Shown one piece after another: positions 7,341 through 15,518 of a DNA stretch of 37,682 nt. Below the pieces are notes generated by a model. That model was not told the origin of the DNA and made no database searches. It worked only from the letters and a program-made list of their open reading frames with translations. The position numbers were made by a program, and so were the translations under genes. Origin of the DNA: Gandjariella thermophila (GTDB lineage Bacteria; Actinomycetota; Actinomycetes; Mycobacteriales; Pseudonocardiaceae); assembly GCF_005405885.1 (NCBI RefSeq), contig NZ_BJFL01000042.1, positions 1 to 37,682 on the forward strand, in the 5' to 3' direction. How positions within the stretch are numbered: position 1 is the first letter of the stretch; each line of letters opens with the position of its first letter.

Positions 7341-8540
7341 ATGCCGAACCCGCTCATCCTGGACGCCGCCAGGACGCCGTTCGGCCGCTACCGCGGCGGG
7401 CTCTCCGGCATCCGGGTGGACGACCTGGCCACGTTGCCGATCACCGAGCTGCTCCGCCGGCACGGCCCGGACGGCAGCGGCCGACTCGACCCGGCGCGGA
7501 TCGATGACGTGGTGTACGGCAACACCAACGGGGCCGGCGAGGAGAACCGCAACGTGGCGCGGATGGCGGCGCTGCTCGCCGGCCTGCCACCCACCGTGCC
7601 GGGGGTGACGGTGAACCGGCTGTGCGCCTCCGGCGGCGAGGCGGTGGTGCAGGCGGCCAGGGCGGTCGCCGCGGGTGACGCGGAACTGGTGCTGGCCGGC
7701 GGCGTGGAGGGGATGAGCCGGGCGCCGTTCGTGGTGCCCCGGACCGAGCAGCCGCTGCCGGACAAGCTGGAGATGGTGTCCACCGCGCTGGGCTGGCGGC
7801 TGGTCAACCCGCGAATGCCCAGCCACTGGACGGTGCCGCTGGGCCGGGCCGCCGAGCTGATCGCCGTCGAGCTGGGCATCAGCAGGGAGCGGATGGACGG
7901 CTACGCGCTGCGCTCGCACCGCAGGGCCGCCGCGGCCTGGGACGCCGGGGTACACGACGGGTTCGTGTTCCCGGTCCGGCTGCCGGACGGCACCTCGGTG
8001 CGCATCGACGAGTCGATCCGGCCGCAGACCAGCGCGGAGCGGCTGGCCCGGCTGCGGCCGGTGTTCTCCGCGGACGGCCCGATCACCGCCGGCAACGCCG
8101 CACCGCTGAACGACGGCGCGGTGGCCATCCTGCTCGGCACCGCCGAGGTGGCCGACGAGCTGGGCGTCGAGCCGCTGGGCGAGGTGCTGGGCAGCGTGGT
8201 CACGGCGGCGGAGCCGGACCGGTTCGTGCTCGCCCCGGTCGAGGCGGTGCGCCGGCTCGCGTCCCGGCTGCGCACCCGGACCGAGGATGTCGATCTGTGG
8301 GAGGTCAACGAGACGTTCGCCGCCGTGGTGCTGGCCATGCAGCACCACCTGCCGGAGGTGGAGCCGGAGCGGATCAACGTGCATGGCGGGGCGATCGCCT
8401 ACGGCCACCCGCTCGGCGCGTCGCTGTCCCGGGTGGTGGTGGACCTGTGCCGGCACCTGAAGGTGCGCGGCGGCGGGACGGGGGTGGCGGTGGCCGGCGT
8501 GGGCGTCGGCCAGGGCGCGGCGATCGCCGTCCGCGTGTAG
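7341..8540 (+). CDS. Thiolase-family acetyl-CoA C-acyltransferase lacking the second catalytic Cys
   Basis: 399 residues from ATG 7341; ATG 7332 is in frame but only 1 nt after GGGGGAG. The fold is a clear type II thiolase. The acylation loop NRLCASGGEAV carries nucleophile Cys95. ELVLAGGVEGMSRAPFV, LWEVNETFA and NVHGGAIAYGHPLGAS (His356) are all in place. The C-terminal loop that normally reads CxGxGQG is GVGVGQG here. The second catalytic cysteine, which acts as general base/acid, is therefore replaced by Gly386 (codon 8496-8498). Known thiolases need this residue for Claisen condensation, so the enzyme may do thiolysis poorly, act as an acyl-transfer or SCP2-like protein, or use another residue. 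It could otherwise serve beta-oxidation or the beta-ketoadipate route. A hairpin terminator lies directly after the stop. Confidence 0.85.
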   Translation: MPNPLILDAARTPFGRYRGGLSGIRVDDLATLPITELLRRHGPDGSGRLDPARIDDVVYGNTNGAGEENRNVARMAALLAGLPPTVPGVTVNRLCASGGEAVVQAARAVAAGDAELVLAGGVEGMSRAPFVVPRTEQPLPDKLEMVSTALGWRLVNPRMPSHWTVPLGRAAELIAVELGISRERMDGYALRSHRRAAAAWDAGVHDGFVFPVRLPDGTSVRIDESIRPQTSAERLARLRPVFSADGPITAGNAAPLNDGAVAILLGTAEVADELGVEPLGEVLGSVVTAAEPDRFVLAPVEAVRRLASRLRTRTEDVDLWEVNETFAAVVLAMQHHLPEVEPERINVHGGAIAYGHPLGASLSRVVVDLCRHLKVRGGGTGVAVAGVGVGQGAAIAVRV

Positions 8541-8541
8541 C

Positions 8542-8562
8542 GGCCCGCGGCGGAGGCGGGCC
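8542..8562. terminator. Bidirectional terminator between convergent genes
   Basis: A perfect 7-bp GC stem (8542-8548 with 8556-8562) with a 7-nt loop occupies the 25-bp gap between the thiolase stop and the stop of the leftward gene at 8566. Confidence 0.5.
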
Positions 8563-8565
8563 GGG

Positions 8566-9216
8566 CTACCGGCGGGTGGCCAGACCGGGGTAGTCGAGCA
8601 CCAGGCCCTCGGCGTCGACCACCAGGTCGGCGGAGAAGTCACCGCTGGTGAAGTTGACCACGGACTGCTCGGCGCCGACCGACACGGTGCGGTAGGTCTG
8701 CCGGACCAGCCGCACGGACAAGTCGGGCAGCGAGACGAACACCATGGGAATCTCGTGCTCGCCGGGCTCCCGGTGCAGGCCCAGCCGCCGGATGGGCAGG
8801 GTGTTGAACAGCGCCGCGCGCTGCACGTCCACGTCCACCGCGCCGTCGAAGTCGGTGCGCTCGGTGCCCTGGCCGAGATCGGCCAGCCACACGCCGTCCT
8901 CGGTGCGGGACAGCGAGATCTGCCGCTCCTCCTCCGCGGTGGTGCTGCGGAGCAGCAGCCGGCTGACCGTGCCCACCTCGGTGACGGACAGCTCGAAGGA
9001 CGCGCTGAACGGCTCTGTCCCGTCGCCGGCGGCCGCGACCATCCGGCCGGAGGCCCGGAGGCGCGCGTCGGACAGCAGCAGCCGGACCGACTCCAGCCGC
9101 GGCGGCTGCTCGGGCACGCCCTGCCAGGTCAGCATGGTCGGTCGGCGGTACTGCGGGGGCACCGGGCGGCCGTCCTCCTCGGAGGCGAACCGCTGCGCGG
9201 TTTCGGAAGCGTTCAC
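8566..9216 (-). CDS. Putative glycolipid-binding domain protein (DUF1089-like)
   Basis: 216 residues if the GTG at 9216 is the start; an internal ATG (MLTWQGVP) is an alternative. The body has the arrangement of the PA1994-type glycolipid-binding fold: LTWQGV.....ESVRLLLSDARLRASGRMVAA near the start, then a run of beta-strands. These are FSASFELSVTEVGTVSRLLLRS, RQISLSRTEDGVWL, and a FDGAVDVDVQRAALFNTLPIRRLGL block, where the NTLPIRR segment is the most characteristic. The C-terminus is VVNFTSGDFSADLVVDAEGLVLDYPGL. No signal peptide is seen. The biological role of the family is not established; a ligand-binding role is inferred from structure in relatives. It stands alone, 216 nt downstream of the FUSC gene. 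Confidence 0.7.
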   Translation of the reverse strand: MNASETAQRFASEEDGRPVPPQYRRPTMLTWQGVPEQPPRLESVRLLLSDARLRASGRMVAAAGDGTEPFSASFELSVTEVGTVSRLLLRSTTAEEERQISLSRTEDGVWLADLGQGTERTDFDGAVDVDVQRAALFNTLPIRRLGLHREPGEHEIPMVFVSLPDLSVRLVRQTYRTVSVGAEQSVVNFTSGDFSADLVVDAEGLVLDYPGLATRR

Positions 9217-9432
9217 TCTGCACCTGGGATGGTTCTCTCGGCCTCTGGGGTAAGGCCTGGTCGACGGGTGTCCTGCCGGTCGCTGGTCTGGTCTCTCCTC
9301 CCCGACCGCCACCCGGTGGTGACCGGGGTGGGGCCGATCCGGGGCACGCCAACGACGGAGCGTACCCGAGGCGGCGGCGGGTTCCCACGTTGTGACCGGC
9401 ACCTCACCCCGCGGCCTGGCGTGACCCACCGG

Positions 9433-11505
9433 CTACCCGTGGCGACGGTTCGGCCGCATGCGGCGCCACGCGTCGGTGGGAAACAGCCGCATCGGCGAGG
9501 GCGGCGGGCGGCCGTCCCATTCGGGGCCGCGCAGCGTGCGGAGCACCGCGGTGAGCTCCGCGCTGACCCCGGCGAGTTGCTCGGAGTCGGGCAGCCGGAC
9601 CTGGCCGGGGGCCCGCTGGGCACGCACCGCGGCCGCCGCCTCGCCGACCGCGCCGGCCAGCCGCTCCACCTGGCCAGGGTCCGGCACCGGGGCGCCGCGC
9701 TCCACCTCCACGGCCACCCGGGTCACCGCGTCGGTGACCCGCTCCAGCCGGACGATCGCCGGCCACCATGCCGCCGCCAGGCGCCCCGCCGCCGAGGGTT
9801 CGGAGAGCAACTGCTGGAACGCGGTGCGCAGGTCGGAGAGCGCGCGGTAGCTGCGCCGGCGCAGGGTGGACCGGCCCCTCGGGTCGCCGCCCAGACCGCG
9901 GCGCAGGTACTCGGCGAGCAGGTCGAGCACCTCGGCGACCCGGCCGCCCACCCGGGGCCGCCTGCCGCCCGGCCACAGCAGGTAGCCCACCACCAGCACG
10001 ACCAGGCAGCCGAGCAGGGTGTCCAGCAGCCGGGCCAGCACCAGGCTCCAGTCCCCCGCCTGGGCCAGGTCGAGCTGGATGATCACCAGCGGGGTGATCA
10101 GCGTGCTGAACATGCCGTAGTTGCGCACCTGCCCGATCGGCAGCGCGGCGGCGAACAGCGCGAGGAACGCCGCGAGCAGCCACCCGCCTGGTGCCGCGGC
10201 GAGGATGGCCGCGCCGACCAGCACGCCGAGCAGCGTGCCGCCGCCGCGCAGCAGCGCCCGCGCGAACACCGAGCCGAAGTCCGGTTTCAGCACGATCGCC
10301 ACGGTGAGCAGCACCCAGTAGGGCCGCTGCAGGTGCAGCAACGCGATCAGCGCCTCGGCGACCACCATGCACAGGGCCAGCCGCAACGCGTGGAACCACG
10401 TCTCCGGGCCGGCCACCACCGAGTCCCACCACGACTCGAACCGCTCCCGCGGGCTCGGCCGCTCGACGGTCACCCGGTCCACGCCGGATCCGGACATCAC
10501 CCGCAACACCTGCTGCACGCCGGCGACCAGCGCTGACGTGCTGGGCGTGCGGGTCTCCGGCAGCCACGGCCGGGGCACCGGGCCGTCCGTACGCACCGCG
10601 TCGGCGATCTCGGCCACCGCGCCCACCACGGCCGGCGGGGGACGCCGCCCGGCGTGGGCCAACGCCACCGACGCCTCGACCAGCGGGGTGGCCTCGGACA
10701 GCAGCAGGAGCAGCCGCCGGTAGGGCAGGTCGCGGCCGGCGATCCGGGACCGGACGGACAGCAGCGCGTCGTAGGCGTCGTTCATCGCGGCGGTGAGCGA
10801 CCGGCGCGCCGCGACCGTTTCGCCGGTGCCGATGGCCCGCAGCAGCGCGGTCACGGCGTCGAACACCCGAGCCACCGCGGCCCGCTCCGGTGCGGTGGCG
10901 CGGACCGGCCAGCCGCTCAGCGCGAGCAGCACCGCCCACGCCGCGCCGGCCACGAAGCAGGCGATCCGGAGGCCGGGCGGGACGCTGGCGGCCTGGCCGG
11001 CGCCGATGACGCCGAAGACCAGCAGTTGCAGGCCGGCCATGGATGCGGTGTTGTTCGCCGCGCTGATCACCGCGGACACCACGGCGAGCACCACGATCGC
11101 CGCCGCGGTGAGCAGCCCGCGCTCGCCGACCAGGCTGCCGACCGTGTACCCGGCGGTGGCGGTGAGCAGTACGAAACCGCTGCGGCGCAACCGGTACCGG
11201 TACGGCCCGGCCCGGTCGGTCACGGTGATCGGCAACGCCCCGATGGAGACCAGCACGCCGATCGGCAGCGCCCCGGCGAGCATGCCGACCGCGATCGGCC
11301 CGCCGATGGCCAGCGCGGCGCGGACCACCCGGTTCCACTCGATCGGCGCCGGCCGGGGCCGCAGCATCTGCACCAGCCAGTGCGGCGCGGCAAGGTCCTC
11401 GCCACCCCGCTCCGCGGCCGCCGGAGACGCCGCTTCCCGCGCCGGAGCGGCCACGCCCTGCACCGGCCGCGACGGGTCGGCGCCATCCGGGGGCGGGGTG
11501 CTCAC
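9433..11505 (-). CDS. FUSC-family inner membrane protein (aromatic acid exporter-like)
   Basis: 690 residues from GTG 11505. There are two blocks of membrane helices. The N-terminal block (about residues 60-200) includes ALAIGGPIAVGMLAGALPIG, LLTAAAIVVLAVVSAVIS and IACFVAGAAWAVLLALSG. The second block (about 365-510) includes LRLALCMVVAEALIALLHL, QRPYWVLLTVAIVLKPDFGS and LLGCLVVLVVGYLLWPGGR. A cytosolic region lies between them and a long helical C-terminal tail follows. The RPYWVLLTVAIVLKPDFGSV segment is the hallmark FUSC motif. Relatives (AaeB, fusaric-acid resistance proteins) export aromatic carboxylic acids, usually with a membrane-fusion partner. None is adjacent, as is usual for actinobacterial members, so the substrate is unknown. 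The start lies near the terminator of the upstream gene, so it has its own promoter. Confidence 0.8.
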   Translation of the reverse strand: MSTPPPDGADPSRPVQGVAAPAREAASPAAAERGGEDLAAPHWLVQMLRPRPAPIEWNRVVRAALAIGGPIAVGMLAGALPIGVLVSIGALPITVTDRAGPYRYRLRRSGFVLLTATAGYTVGSLVGERGLLTAAAIVVLAVVSAVISAANNTASMAGLQLLVFGVIGAGQAASVPPGLRIACFVAGAAWAVLLALSGWPVRATAPERAAVARVFDAVTALLRAIGTGETVAARRSLTAAMNDAYDALLSVRSRIAGRDLPYRRLLLLLSEATPLVEASVALAHAGRRPPPAVVGAVAEIADAVRTDGPVPRPWLPETRTPSTSALVAGVQQVLRVMSGSGVDRVTVERPSPRERFESWWDSVVAGPETWFHALRLALCMVVAEALIALLHLQRPYWVLLTVAIVLKPDFGSVFARALLRGGGTLLGVLVGAAILAAAPGGWLLAAFLALFAAALPIGQVRNYGMFSTLITPLVIIQLDLAQAGDWSLVLARLLDTLLGCLVVLVVGYLLWPGGRRPRVGGRVAEVLDLLAEYLRRGLGGDPRGRSTLRRRSYRALSDLRTAFQQLLSEPSAAGRLAAAWWPAIVRLERVTDAVTRVAVEVERGAPVPDPGQVERLAGAVGEAAAAVRAQRAPGQVRLPDSEQLAGVSAELTAVLRTLRGPEWDGRPPPSPMRLFPTDAWRRMRPNRRHG

Positions 11506-11543
11506 CCGCCCAACCTAGGCCCCGTGCCGGCACCCTGACACGA

Positions 11544-11580
11544 CCGAGGGGCCGCCCGGGCTTCCGGGGCGGCCCCTCGG
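11544..11580 (-). terminator. Strong terminator hairpin
   Basis: A 13-bp perfect stem, extended with one mismatch to 17 bp (11544-11560 with 11564-11580), lies 15 nt after the stop of the leftward thioester-protein gene. Confidence 0.7.
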
Positions 11581-11595
11581 TGCATTACGGCGCGC

Positions 11596-12774
11596 TCAGG
11601 CGCGCTTGCGGCGGCGCTGCAGCAGCAGGGCGCCGACACCCGCGCCGAGCAGCACGACGCCGGCGATCACCGGACCGAGCACCGAGGCGCCGGTGTTGGC
11701 CAGCTTGTTGGTGTTCCCGGCGACCACGGCGGCCGGCGTGGTCGTCGTGGTCGGCGTGGCCGGCACGGTGGTCGTCGTGGTCGGCGTTGCGGACGTCGAC
11801 GTCGGCACGGTCGCCGGTGCGGCCACCCATTTCGCGGTGGCCGACGCTTTGACGGACACCTCCACCGGCGCGGCGACGATCAGCGACTGGGTCTTCACGC
11901 CGTCGCCGACGAACAGCCGGCCCTTCTCCAGCCTGGCGGTGGCGCTCACGGTGAAGCCACCCTGCGCCGGCCTGGCGTCGGCCGGCACCTTGACGAACAC
12001 CTGCGAGCCGTTCTGCACGTCCTTGACCGCGTTGCCGTCCCTGTCCACCAGCTCGGCGCCGGCGGGCAGGCTCTTGGTGAGCTGGACCGCCTGCGCGGTG
12101 GTCTGGATGGTGAACGGACCGATCTTGTCGCCGGTCTTGCCGCTCAGCTCCTTCGGGGAGACGTCCAGGCTGGGCTTCGCCTCGTCCTTGATGCCGGTGT
12201 TGGCCGGGCCGGTGAGGTAGGTGTAGAGGGCCTTCACCACGCCCTGGACGTCGGCCGGGGCACGGTCGACGGGCTTGTCCGCGTCGAGGTCCGCACCGTC
12301 GCTGTAGTGCCAGATCGCCGCCTGGGTGGCGGCGATCGCCTCCTCCTTGGTGACGTTCTTGCCGTTCAGCGCCGCCACCTTGCCGGCGAGGTCGGTGGGC
12401 TGCACGGCGGGGTAGGAGTTCTGCAGGATCCAGTTGACCTTGCTGGCGTTGGTGAAGAACGGCGAGTGCTCGTCCGGGTACTTGTTCCACGGCACCTCGG
12501 CCATGTCCGCGCCGTTCTTCGTACTCACCGACAACTCGACGCAGTAGGTCTGGATGGTCTTGTCACCACCGTCGACCTGGAGCCCGATGAGCGTGGTGGG
12601 AACGGTCTCGGATCTGTGGTCCGCCCGGACCACGTTGACCATCAACCCGCGGACATCGCCCCGCTCGTCGACGTGGGCGTGCGTCTCCGCGCTGGCCGGC
12701 AGCGCGGTGGCCAGCAGCGCGGCGGAAGCACCGAGAATCGCCGCGCCGATGCGCAGCTGGAACCGGGATGCCAT
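11596..12774 (-). CDS. Cys-Gln thioester-forming surface protein with sortase signal
   Basis: 392 residues; ATG 12774 lies behind GAAGGAG. Signal peptide (RIGAAILGASAALLATALPASA) with cleavage near residue 29. The thioester domain carries the expected pair: Cys78 in IQTYCVEL and Gln151 in AIAATQAAIWHYSDG (the TQxA motif). These form an internal thioester that can bind covalently to surfaces. Then come Ig-like beta regions (SLDVSPKELSGKTGDKIGPF and onward), a Thr/Pro-rich wall-spanning stretch (PTSTSATPTTTTTVPATPTT), and a C-terminal LANTG sortase motif, membrane helix and RRRKR tail. LAxTG is the class E sortase signal of actinobacteria. The protein should be wall-anchored. No sortase gene is in the window. 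A strong terminator follows. Confidence 0.9.
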   Translation of the reverse strand: MASRFQLRIGAAILGASAALLATALPASAETHAHVDERGDVRGLMVNVVRADHRSETVPTTLIGLQVDGGDKTIQTYCVELSVSTKNGADMAEVPWNKYPDEHSPFFTNASKVNWILQNSYPAVQPTDLAGKVAALNGKNVTKEEAIAATQAAIWHYSDGADLDADKPVDRAPADVQGVVKALYTYLTGPANTGIKDEAKPSLDVSPKELSGKTGDKIGPFTIQTTAQAVQLTKSLPAGAELVDRDGNAVKDVQNGSQVFVKVPADARPAQGGFTVSATARLEKGRLFVGDGVKTQSLIVAAPVEVSVKASATAKWVAAPATVPTSTSATPTTTTTVPATPTTTTTPAAVVAGNTNKLANTGASVLGPVIAGVVLLGAGVGALLLQRRRKRA

Positions 12775-13458
12775 GTGTCTCCTTCTCGTGCGGTGGTTCC
12801 CGACGCCGGTGGGCGTGAACCGAAGGGCGATACCGTCCAAATGGACGAACAATGGCGGAACAGCCATTCGCCCGAATGGTCCACACCGATCGGCGCGATG
12901 TGTGGAGCATGAAGACAATGCGGCGGAACAATACTGGACCCGCCGACATTTCCCGCCACCAGGTCGCCCTTTCGGAAAATCCGCCGCCACCAGCACGAAT
13001 CCGGCACGATCGTCCACAGAGGACATTTGAATCCGCAACCGGAGGGAACGCGACGACACCGGAGGGCGGAACCGGCGGGGAACGCGCTCCCACGCCGCTG
13101 CCGGCCGGACGTCGAGCCCAGCGGGAAAAGTCCGGTTTCCGCAGTTCACAGCCGGCCGGGACGAGCGCGAAAGGGAAAACTTTCCTCATTCGAGATCGGA
13201 ACGTTAGCGAATGGTGATACGTTGGCCCGGCGTCACGGCCGGCCGGCGTGATCGTTTCTTTGGGACCGGCCGCCACTCCACGACGGCAACGACCGTCGAC
13301 CGGCACACCGTTGCGACACGCGCACGGGATGCGCTACGACAGACGGAGCAATCTTGGTCCTGGACCCAAGTTCGTCCCTTTGCAACCCTCAAGTTGCGAC
13401 ATGGTTCTGGCGATGACCCTGGCGGATCAGTCCCCGACCACGGCTGGGAGAGCAGACC
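12775..13458. other. Divergent intergenic region, 684 bp
   Basis: I see no gene with natural codon use here. It carries the upstream regions of the leftward thioester protein and the rightward small gene at 13459. Several GGAAA...TTTCC inverted half-sites occur (near 12969-12979, 13129-13141 and 13171-13182), weakly resembling the palindrome at 920-937 ahead of another surface-protein gene. A weak near-palindrome lies around 13355-13372. Confidence 0.4.
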
Positions 13459-13734
13459 GTGAGTGATGAGAGAGCCGCCGGCCGGCCGAGCAGGGCCGGC
13501 ATGCGCGCCGCGGGCCACGACACGTCGGCCGCCGCCGAGCGCCGCCGTTTCCTGGAGAGCGCCGCGGCGGTGACGGTGTCGGCCGAGCGGACCCAGCACC
13601 GCACCGCGGTGCGTGTGCTGCGCGCGCTGGGCTACCGGGAAGAGATCGCGCTGCCGCGTACCCGCCGCGCGCCGGTGACCCTGCTGGGCAGGGTGCTCGG
13701 CGACGGGCTGCGGCCCCGCGGCCGCTTCCGCTGA
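13459..13734 (+). CDS. Small basic protein of unknown function
   Basis: 91 residues from GTG 13459, with a purine-rich GGGAGAGCAG upstream. Composition is natural for this genome (Ala/Arg-rich, G/C third positions). The central part AAAERRRFLESAAAVTVSAERTQHRTAVRVLRALGYREEI looks helical and the tail is very basic (LRPRGRFR). No family, signal peptide or membrane segment is recognised. The Arg-rich character would suit nucleic-acid or membrane-surface binding, but that is only a guess. It is flanked by a long promoter region and by a strong terminator, so it is probably a single-gene unit. Confidence 0.5.
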   Translation: MSDERAAGRPSRAGMRAAGHDTSAAAERRRFLESAAAVTVSAERTQHRTAVRVLRALGYREEIALPRTRRAPVTLLGRVLGDGLRPRGRFR

Positions 13735-13775
13735 CCGCCCGTCCCGGATCGGTCACCCCCCCACAGAACGCCGCC

Positions 13776-13808
13776 GGCTCGACGTGGGTTCACCGCCCAC
13801 GTCGAGCC
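13776..13808. terminator. Terminator hairpin between convergent genes
   Basis: A perfect 13-bp stem (13776-13788 with 13796-13808) with a 7-nt loop separates the rightward 91-residue gene from the leftward gene ending at 13877, so it can serve both. Confidence 0.75.
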
Positions 13809-13876
13809 CGCCCGCGCCTCCCCGAGGCATCACGACCGGCGCGGCCCTGCCACCCGTGGGCGCCGGGCCGCCGCGG

Positions 13877-14554
13877 TCACGCCTTCGGCAGTTCGACCAG
13901 CTTCTCCGCGGTGAGCGTGCCGCCGCCCGCGGCCGGCTGGCCGGTGACGGCCACGATGTCGCCGACCTTCGGCTTGTTGGCCACCTTGGACAGGTCGACC
14001 TGCTGGGTCAGCCCGTCGGCCCGCTCGATGGTGGCCTGGTCACCGTTGATCGCGGTGACCGCGCCGGCGACGTGGCCGTGCACGTCGGCGATCAGTGCCG
14101 CCTTGCCGTCGTCGCCGATCAGCACGAGCACCCGGTCGCCCGGCTTGAGGTCGCTCACCGAGCGCTTGTCCTTGCCCAACCCGCGCACCCTGGTCGCGTC
14201 CCCGGTGGGCACGGACACCGCCTGCCCGGTGCCATCGGCCGTCACGGTGATCGTGCCGTTGCCGACCGCGGCGAGGACGCCCTGGACCCGCTTGTCCTTC
14301 CGCAGCGCCTCGCGGGCCTTGGCGGCCTTTCCGTTGTGGGCCTTGGCGGCGGCCGAGGGCGCGGCCGGCGCCTGGCCCGGGTCGCTCGCCGCGGTGGCGA
14401 AGCCACCGGTCAGCAGGCCAGCGACGACCACACCGCCGAGAACGGCACCCGAGACGCCCGCGGTCAGCGCGATGAACAGCCGGCGCCGCCTGCTGGTGGG
14501 GCGGGCCTCGTCGGCGGTGGAGAACTCGCGGGTGTCTCCTGGATTGTCGGTCAT
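13877..14554 (-). CDS. Membrane-anchored DUF5666-like beta-barrel protein
   Basis: 225 residues; ATG 14554 lies behind GGAGGG with 7-nt spacing. A short acidic cytosolic N-terminus ends in SRRRRLF, followed by one membrane helix (IALTAGVSGAVLGGVVVAGLLTGG). An Ala/Lys linker (AAAKAHNGKAAKAREALRK) follows. Two or three OB-like strands repeats complete the protein: GTITVTADGTGQAVSVPTGDATRVRG, SDLKPGDRVLVLIGDDGKAALIA, GAVTAINGDQATIERADG and KVGDIVAVTGQP. These match the DUF5666 pattern, so the bulk is extracytoplasmic. No enzymatic residues are apparent. Function unknown; a cell-envelope role is inferred from topology. Confidence 0.7.
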   Translation of the reverse strand: MTDNPGDTREFSTADEARPTSRRRRLFIALTAGVSGAVLGGVVVAGLLTGGFATAASDPGQAPAAPSAAAKAHNGKAAKAREALRKDKRVQGVLAAVGNGTITVTADGTGQAVSVPTGDATRVRGLGKDKRSVSDLKPGDRVLVLIGDDGKAALIADVHGHVAGAVTAINGDQATIERADGLTQQVDLSKVANKPKVGDIVAVTGQPAAGGGTLTAEKLVELPKA

Positions 14555-14729
14555 GGTGCTGCCCTCCGATGGGTTCACGTCATCCACCGGGCGGTTCCCT
14601 CGCCCGGACAACGACGACGATGCGCGAGAAAGCTGAAGCGGCGCTGACATCGCGGGTGGCGGTGACGGAATCTTCAGCGCAGCGTCAGGAGTGATCGCCC
14701 CGGCCCGGTCCCCGGTGGCCGGCGGTGGC

Positions 14730-15518
14730 TCAGCGCGTGGCGCCGCCGGGCGAGGTCGGCGCCGGACCGTGCAGCGTGGTCTCGACGAGGTCGTAGCCGA
14801 GGTCCGGGTGGACACCGTCCGGATTGGACAGATCGGCGTCGCGGTACCAGGACCTGTCGGCCTCCGGATGCGGGCCGACCACGCCGACCCGCCCGGAGCC
14901 GTACGCGGTGATCACGGCGGCGGGCGCGCCGGTGTCGTAGCTGGCCAGCACGGTGGCGGCCGCGCCGGGCCGCAGCCGGAAGATCGGGCCGTCCTGGAAG
15001 AACATCGTGCGCTGCCGGCCCCGCCAGTTGACCCGCACGAGGGTGTCGTCCGTGGTGTGCACGCTGGCGTTCGGTGAGCCGATGTATCGGTCGGTGTCGC
15101 CGGGTAGCAGCGCGAAGCCCGGGGTGGCTCCGGCGAGGTAGCCGCCCAGGCAGAAGCCGAGATAGTGGCCGCCATTGTGGACGAAGTCGCGGATGTCGTC
15201 GGCGTAGCGGTGTAACCGGCGCCAGGCCGGGTCCACGTCGCCGCCGCCCGGCTGCGCGTACACCACCGCCCCGGCCAGGGTCTTCGGCGTGACGTCGACG
15301 TCCTCGTCGGGGCCGACGTACCGGGTGCGGAACCCGGTCGGCGTGCTTTCCAGCAGCGCCGCCACCGACTCCGAGCAGCCCGAGCAGGACGCCGGCCCAC
15401 GGTAGACCAGGGCGAGTGGCCGTTCGCGGGAGGTCAGCGCGGTAACGCCGGCCCAGCCCAGGACGGCCGTGGCGCCGGCGGCGCCGGCACCGATCAGCAA
15501 GCGGCGTCTGCTGATCAT
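14730..15518 (-). CDS. Exported BPL_N (glutamine-amidotransferase-like) protein, Tat-type signal
   Basis: 262 residues, ATG at 15518 overlapping the upstream stop by 4 nt (ATGA). The N-terminus ISRRRLLIGAGAAGATAVLG is a twin-arginine signal. The body is a BPL_N domain (the class I amidotransferase-like fold seen at the N-terminus of some biotin ligases). It has LALVYRGPASCSGC, VVYAQPGGG, the nucleophile elbow GHYLGFCLGGYLAGATPGF, FFQDGPIF, and RVGVVGPHPEADRSWY with the conserved HPE. It resembles the product of 16801-17511 closely along its whole length, so the two arose by duplication. It acts outside the membrane, unlike its sibling. Last gene of the four-gene unit headed by the Pls-type synthetase. 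Substrate unknown. Confidence 0.82.
   Translation of the reverse strand: MISRRRLLIGAGAAGATAVLGWAGVTALTSRERPLALVYRGPASCSGCSESVAALLESTPTGFRTRYVGPDEDVDVTPKTLAGAVVYAQPGGGDVDPAWRRLHRYADDIRDFVHNGGHYLGFCLGGYLAGATPGFALLPGDTDRYIGSPNASVHTTDDTLVRVNWRGRQRTMFFQDGPIFRLRPGAAATVLASYDTGAPAAVITAYGSGRVGVVGPHPEADRSWYRDADLSNPDGVHPDLGYDLVETTLHGPAPTSPGGATR

Noticed and set aside
4834-7608. Very long open frame across the M20 and tyrA genes
   Set aside because: It is the out-of-phase shadow of two well-supported genes; composition is Arg/Gly/Ala-rich without motifs.
12852-13217. Rightward 121-codon frame in the 12.8-13.4 kb gap
   Set aside because: Mixed composition, no good start, no conserved pattern; the region is better explained as promoter DNA.
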